Shown here piece after piece: positions 45,722 through 49,948 of a DNA stretch of 49,948 nucleotides; positions within the stretch are counted from its first letter, which is position 1, and each line of letters begins with the position of its first letter. The stretch spans positions 1-49,948 of the forward strand of contig JANXTS010000024.1 in assembly GCA_025352265.1 (NCBI GenBank), in the 5' to 3' direction. A program made the translations under genes and the position numbers. The notes below the pieces were generated by a model. The model did not search any database. It saw nothing but the letters and a program-made list of their open reading frames with translations, and was not told the origin of the DNA. This DNA comes from Variovorax sp. (GTDB lineage Bacteria > Pseudomonadota > Gammaproteobacteria > Burkholderiales > Burkholderiaceae_C).

Positions 45722-47260
45722 TCAGATCGCGCCGCGCAAGGCACGCCGGTATTGCACCGCCTCCGCGACGTGCGCCACCTCCACCAGCGGTGACGATGCC
45801 AGGTCGGCGATGGTGCGCGCGACCTTGAGTGCGCGATGCGTAGAGCGCGCGCTCCAGCCCAGCTTTGCTGCGGCCGTATGCATGAACTTCAACGCTGCGG
45901 GTTCGAGGCCGGCATGCCGGTCGATCTCGGCACCCTGCAGCGCCTGGTTGGCCTTGCCTTGTCGCGCGACGGCTCGGTCACGCGCCGCTGCAGCACGGGC
46001 CCGGATGCGGTCGGTCGATTCCCCCGCAGGCGAATCGAGCAACTCTTTGGCCGATACCGCCGGTACTTCGATGTGCAGATCGATCCGATCGAGCAGCGGG
46101 CCGCTCAGCTTGCCCTGGTAGCGCGCGACTTGGTCGGGCGTGCAGCGGCAGGCTTTGAGCGTGGAGCCGAGATAGCCGCAAGGGCAAGGGTTCATCGCGG
46201 CGATGAGTTGGAAGCGGGCCGGGAATTCGGCGCGCCGGGCGGCACGGGCGATCGTGATGGTCCCCGTCTCCAGCGGTTCGCGCAACGCTTCCAACGCCGA
46301 GCGTGCGAACTCCGGAAACTCGTCGAGGAACAGCACGCCGTGGTGCGCTAGCGAAATCTCGCCGGGCCGTGGTGGCGATCCGCCACCGACCAGCGCCACC
46401 GCGCTCGATGTGTGGTGCGGCGCCGAGGTCGGCCGCTGCATCCATCGCTCGATGGCGAAGCGGCCGCCGAGGCTGGCAACGGCGGCACTTTCAAGTGCCT
46501 CGTCGATCGTCATCGCAGGCAGCAATCCGGCAAAGCGCTGCGCCAGCATCGACTTGCCCGAACCTGGCGGGCCGACCATCAAGAGCGAGTGATTTCCGGC
46601 TGCCGCGATTTCCAGCGCGCGCTTGGCGCCGACGTGGCCTTTAACGTCGGACAGGTCCGCGTAACGCGGAGGTGCCGCAGCGGCGGCGGGCTGTATGCGC
46701 GCCCATCCGTCGACCGGTGCTTCAATTGGTGCGGTGGCATCGGGCGGCAGAAATTGACGCACCACGTCGAGCAAATGCGCCGCGCCGTAGACCTCGGTGC
46801 CGTGCACTAGCGCTGCTTCTCGCGCACTTTCGGTGGGCAAAACCAGCTTCGTCGCGACGCCGCAGGTGTGTAGCGCGAGCGCCATCGCCAGCGCGCCCCG
46901 TACCGGTCGCAGCTGGCCCGACAGTGAAAGCTCGCCGGCGAATTCATGGCCGGCCAGCCGCGCACCGTCGATTTGACCGCTGGCTGCCAGGATGCCGAGC
47001 GCGATCGGCAAATCGAGGCGTCCTGAATCTTTCGGCAGGTCGGCCGGGGCGAGGTTCACGATGATTCGCTTGTTGTTCGGGAAGTCGAGCCCGGCGTTCT
47101 GGATCGCCGAGCGAACTCGTTCACGGGCTTCCTTGACCTCGACATCGGCCAGTCCGACCAGCGCAAAGCTGGGCAACCCGTTCGCCAAATGCACCTCTAC
47201 GGTCACGCTGGCAGCTTCAAGGCCAAGCAAAGCGCGGCTTTGCACCAAAGACAGACTCAT
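45722..47260 (-). CDS. comM: ComM/YifB-type AAA+ ATPase (Mg-chelatase-like)
   Basis: A 512-residue ATPase. Residues about 20-140 are the ChlI-like N-terminal domain (VEVHLANGLPSFALVGLADV, NLAPADLPKDSGRLDLPIAL). Walker A is GPPGSGKSM, Walker B is GVLFLDEFPEF, and a cysteine set, CPCGYLG and CRCT, follows in the family-typical place. ComM is a hexameric helicase that drives branch migration during natural transformation in Vibrio and Acinetobacter; YifB homologues are also widespread in non-competent bacteria. I use the ATG at 47260 (MSLSLVQSRALLG) with GGGAG upstream; a longer frame to 47332 runs into the sigma-54 intergenic region. Confidence 0.93.
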   Translation of the reverse strand: MSLSLVQSRALLGLEAASVTVEVHLANGLPSFALVGLADVEVKEARERVRSAIQNAGLDFPNNKRIIVNLAPADLPKDSGRLDLPIALGILAASGQIDGARLAGHEFAGELSLSGQLRPVRGALAMALALHTCGVATKLVLPTESAREAALVHGTEVYGAAHLLDVVRQFLPPDATAPIEAPVDGWARIQPAAAAAPPRYADLSDVKGHVGAKRALEIAAAGNHSLLMVGPPGSGKSMLAQRFAGLLPAMTIDEALESAAVASLGGRFAIERWMQRPTSAPHHTSSAVALVGGGSPPRPGEISLAHHGVLFLDEFPEFARSALEALREPLETGTITIARAARRAEFPARFQLIAAMNPCPCGYLGSTLKACRCTPDQVARYQGKLSGPLLDRIDLHIEVPAVSAKELLDSPAGESTDRIRARAAAARDRAVARQGKANQALQGAEIDRHAGLEPAALKFMHTAAAKLGWSARSTHRALKVARTIADLASSPLVEVAHVAEAVQYRRALRGAI

Positions 47261-47287
47261 TGCACTCCCTTTCCCCAAGATGGTGCA
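47261..47287. promoter_or_regulatory. Possible NtrC half-sites
   Basis: TGCACT (47261-47266) and GGTGCA (47282-47287) match the two halves of the NtrC palindrome (TGCAC...GGTGCA). They are separated by 15 rather than five bases, one extra helical turn. They lie about 130-150 bases upstream of the sigma-54 promoter, a usual enhancer distance, but also next to the comM start codon. Confidence 0.3.
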
Positions 47288-47411
47288 TCCATCCTTTTGT
47301 GGGGTCGTTTCTTCAAGTCGGCGGACAGCCAACTGACAGAAACAGTTTGATAACTATTTTCCCGGCAGGAGATTCGGACACGGAGATTGGGTTCTTGCCG
47401 CGCGTGCACTT

Positions 47412-47427
47412 TGGCACGCTACCTGCT
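47412..47427 (+). promoter_or_regulatory. Sigma-54 promoter of the TorF porin-glnK-amtB cluster
   Basis: TGGCACG-CTAC-CTGCT matches the sigma-54 consensus TGGCACG-N4-TTGCW with one mismatch. The invariant GG (-24) and GC (-12) are at the correct spacing. Transcription would start near 47438, giving a leader of about 38 bases before the ATG at 47476. It indicates nitrogen-limitation control through NtrC. Confidence 0.8.
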
Positions 47428-47475
47428 TTAACCGTCTCTCCAACCCATTTTAAAAACCCCCTGAGGAGCTTCCCG

Positions 47476-48739
<1,264 letters not shown>

Positions 48740-48765
48740 GATCAAGGCACGAAAGAACAACTGAA

Positions 48766-49948
48766 ATGAAAAAACTGCTCGTCTCCCTCGCGCTCGGCCT
48801 GAGTGTGTTTGCCGCTGGCACTGCGTTTGTCACCTCTGTGCAAGCGCAGACCCCGGCACCTGCCGCCGAAGCGGCTGCGCCCGCGGCCAGCGCGGCTCCC
48901 GCACCTGCTGCTGTAGCTGCCCCGGCAGCCGACGCTCCGGCCGCTGCAGCGCCAGCCGCCGCCGCTCCTGTGATCAAGTTCGACAAGGGCGATGTCAGCT
49001 GGATGATGGTGTCCACGCTGCTGGTCATCATGATGACCGTGCCAGGCCTGGCGCTGTTCTACGGCGGCCTGGTCCGCAGCAAGAACATGCTGTCCGTGCT
49101 GATGCAGGTCATGGTCACGTTCGCCTTGATCGCGGTGCTGTGGCTCATTTACGGGTACAGCCTTGCGTTCACGGAAGGAAACGCTTTCATAGGCGGGTTC
49201 GACCGGCTCTTCATGAAGGGGATCTTCGATCCGGCAACCGGCGTGTTCGCGCCCGGTGCAACCTTTAGCAAGGGCGTCTACATCCCAGAACTGCTGTTCG
49301 TTGCTTTCCAGGCCACGTTTGCCGGCATCACTTGCTGCCTGATCGTCGGTGCTTTTGCAGAGCGTGCCAAGTTCGGCGGCATCCTGCTGTTCATGGTGTT
49401 GTGGTTCACCTTCAGCTATGCGCCAATCGCGCACATGGTCTGGTTCTGGATGGGTCCCGACGCCTACGCCAGCAAGGACGTCGTCGACGCGATGAACGCC
49501 AAGGCCGGTTTGATCTGGCAGTGGGGCGCTCTCGACTTCGCAGGCGGTACTGTCGTGCACATCAATGCGGCCGTCGCAGGTCTCGTGGGTGCCTACATGA
49601 TCGGCAAGCGCATCGGTTTCGGCAAGGAAGCCTATACGCCGCATTCGCTGACGCTGACGATGGTTGGTGCCGCGCTGCTGTGGGTGGGTTGGTTCGGCTT
49701 CAATGCAGGTTCGGCACTCGAAGCCGGCACCAGCGCCGTGCTGGCTTTCATGAACACTTTTTCGGCTGCTGCCGCCGCCATACTTGCGTGGTGCATCGGT
49801 GAATCGCTGCACAAGGGCAAGGCCTCGATGCTGGGTGCCGCTTCAGGCGCCGTGGCGGGCCTGGTGGCGATCACCCCGGCCGCTGGCAACGTCGGCCTGA
49901 TGGGCGCCATCGTGATCGGCTTCATTGCCGGTTTTGCGTGCCTGTGGG
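48766..49948 (+). CDS. amtB: Ammonium transporter AmtB (5' part; continues beyond the window)
   Basis: The ATG at 48766 opens a frame that stays open to the end of the window (394 codons). The N-terminus MKKLLVSLALGLSVFAAGTA is a signal peptide. It is followed by about 45 residues of almost pure Ala/Pro, and then the channel: VSWMMVSTLLVIMMTVPGLALFYGG, VAFQATFAGITCCLIVGAFA, and WQWGALDFAGGTVVHINAAV with the first pore histidine. A second pore histidine would lie beyond the edge. AmtB conducts ammonium/ammonia and is blocked by GlnK, encoded just upstream. The long Ala/Pro spacer is common in betaproteobacterial homologues. Confidence 0.96.
   Translation, partial: MKKLLVSLALGLSVFAAGTAFVTSVQAQTPAPAAEAAAPAASAAPAPAAVAAPAADAPAAAAPAAAAPVIKFDKGDVSWMMVSTLLVIMMTVPGLALFYGGLVRSKNMLSVLMQVMVTFALIAVLWLIYGYSLAFTEGNAFIGGFDRLFMKGIFDPATGVFAPGATFSKGVYIPELLFVAFQATFAGITCCLIVGAFAERAKFGGILLFMVLWFTFSYAPIAHMVWFWMGPDAYASKDVVDAMNAKAGLIWQWGALDFAGGTVVHINAAVAGLVGAYMIGKRIGFGKEAYTPHSLTLTMVGAALLWVGWFGFNAGSALEAGTSAVLAFMNTFSAAAAAILAWCIGESLHKGKASMLGAASGAVAGLVAITPAAGNVGLMGAIVIGFIAGFACLW

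Overview
The window looks like chromosomal DNA of a Betaproteobacterium of the Comamonadaceae, probably close to Variovorax. This is inferred from high GC, tightly packed operons with ATGA/GTGA overlaps, a split B12-dependent methionine synthase under an SAH riboswitch, a TorF porin-glnK-amtB cluster, and many ABC transporters plus LysR/TetR regulators. I see no rRNA, tRNA, insertion sequence, phage or CRISPR array. Coding density is very high. The only longer stretch without an intact gene (45353-45721) holds the wreck of an MFS transporter gene.

Left part (1-11680): the end of a NitT/TauT-type ABC importer (binding protein, permease, ATPase) runs into a complete five-step histidine utilisation cluster: hutC, hutH, hutU, an amino-acid binding protein and permease without an ATPase, hutD, hutI, hutF, hutG. 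Histidine is deaminated, hydrated and ring-opened to formiminoglutamate. HutF then gives formylglutamate and HutG releases formate and glutamate.

Middle part (11761-25654): an alpha/beta hydrolase; metH in two pieces about 4.9 kb apart, of which only the second has an SAH riboswitch; between the pieces an SH3 protein, a divergent LysR/PACE efflux pair and a DinG helicase. Next come a membrane glycosylation trio (GT-C-like, GT2, GtrA) and a DUF3883-like protein.

Main accessory region (25727-43534): a nicotinamide/nicotinate catabolic cluster built around a divergent promoter with nested palindromes. Leftward lie a ferredoxin-NADP reductase, a TetR regulator and an enamidase. Rightward lie 6-hydroxynicotinate reductase, an ApbE-like UPF0280 protein, two AA_synth paralogues, a branched-chain-type ABC importer, nicotinamidase, a NicA-like [2Fe-2S] subunit and a NicB-like molybdenum/tri-heme subunit, followed by a FAH-family enzyme. 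The predicted route is nicotinamide to nicotinate to 6-hydroxynicotinate (aerobic, cytochrome-linked), then reduction to 1,4,5,6-tetrahydro-6-oxonicotinate and hydrolysis to 2-formylglutarate. It joins an aerobic front end to a back end best known from the anaerobe Eubacterium barkeri. The UPF0280 protein is a good candidate for attaching the covalent flavin of the reductase.

Right part (43488-49948): a LysR regulator, a class II aldolase-like gene, the MFS pseudogene, comM, and a nitrogen-response cluster (TorF porin, glnK, amtB) behind a clear sigma-54 promoter. amtB runs off the window.
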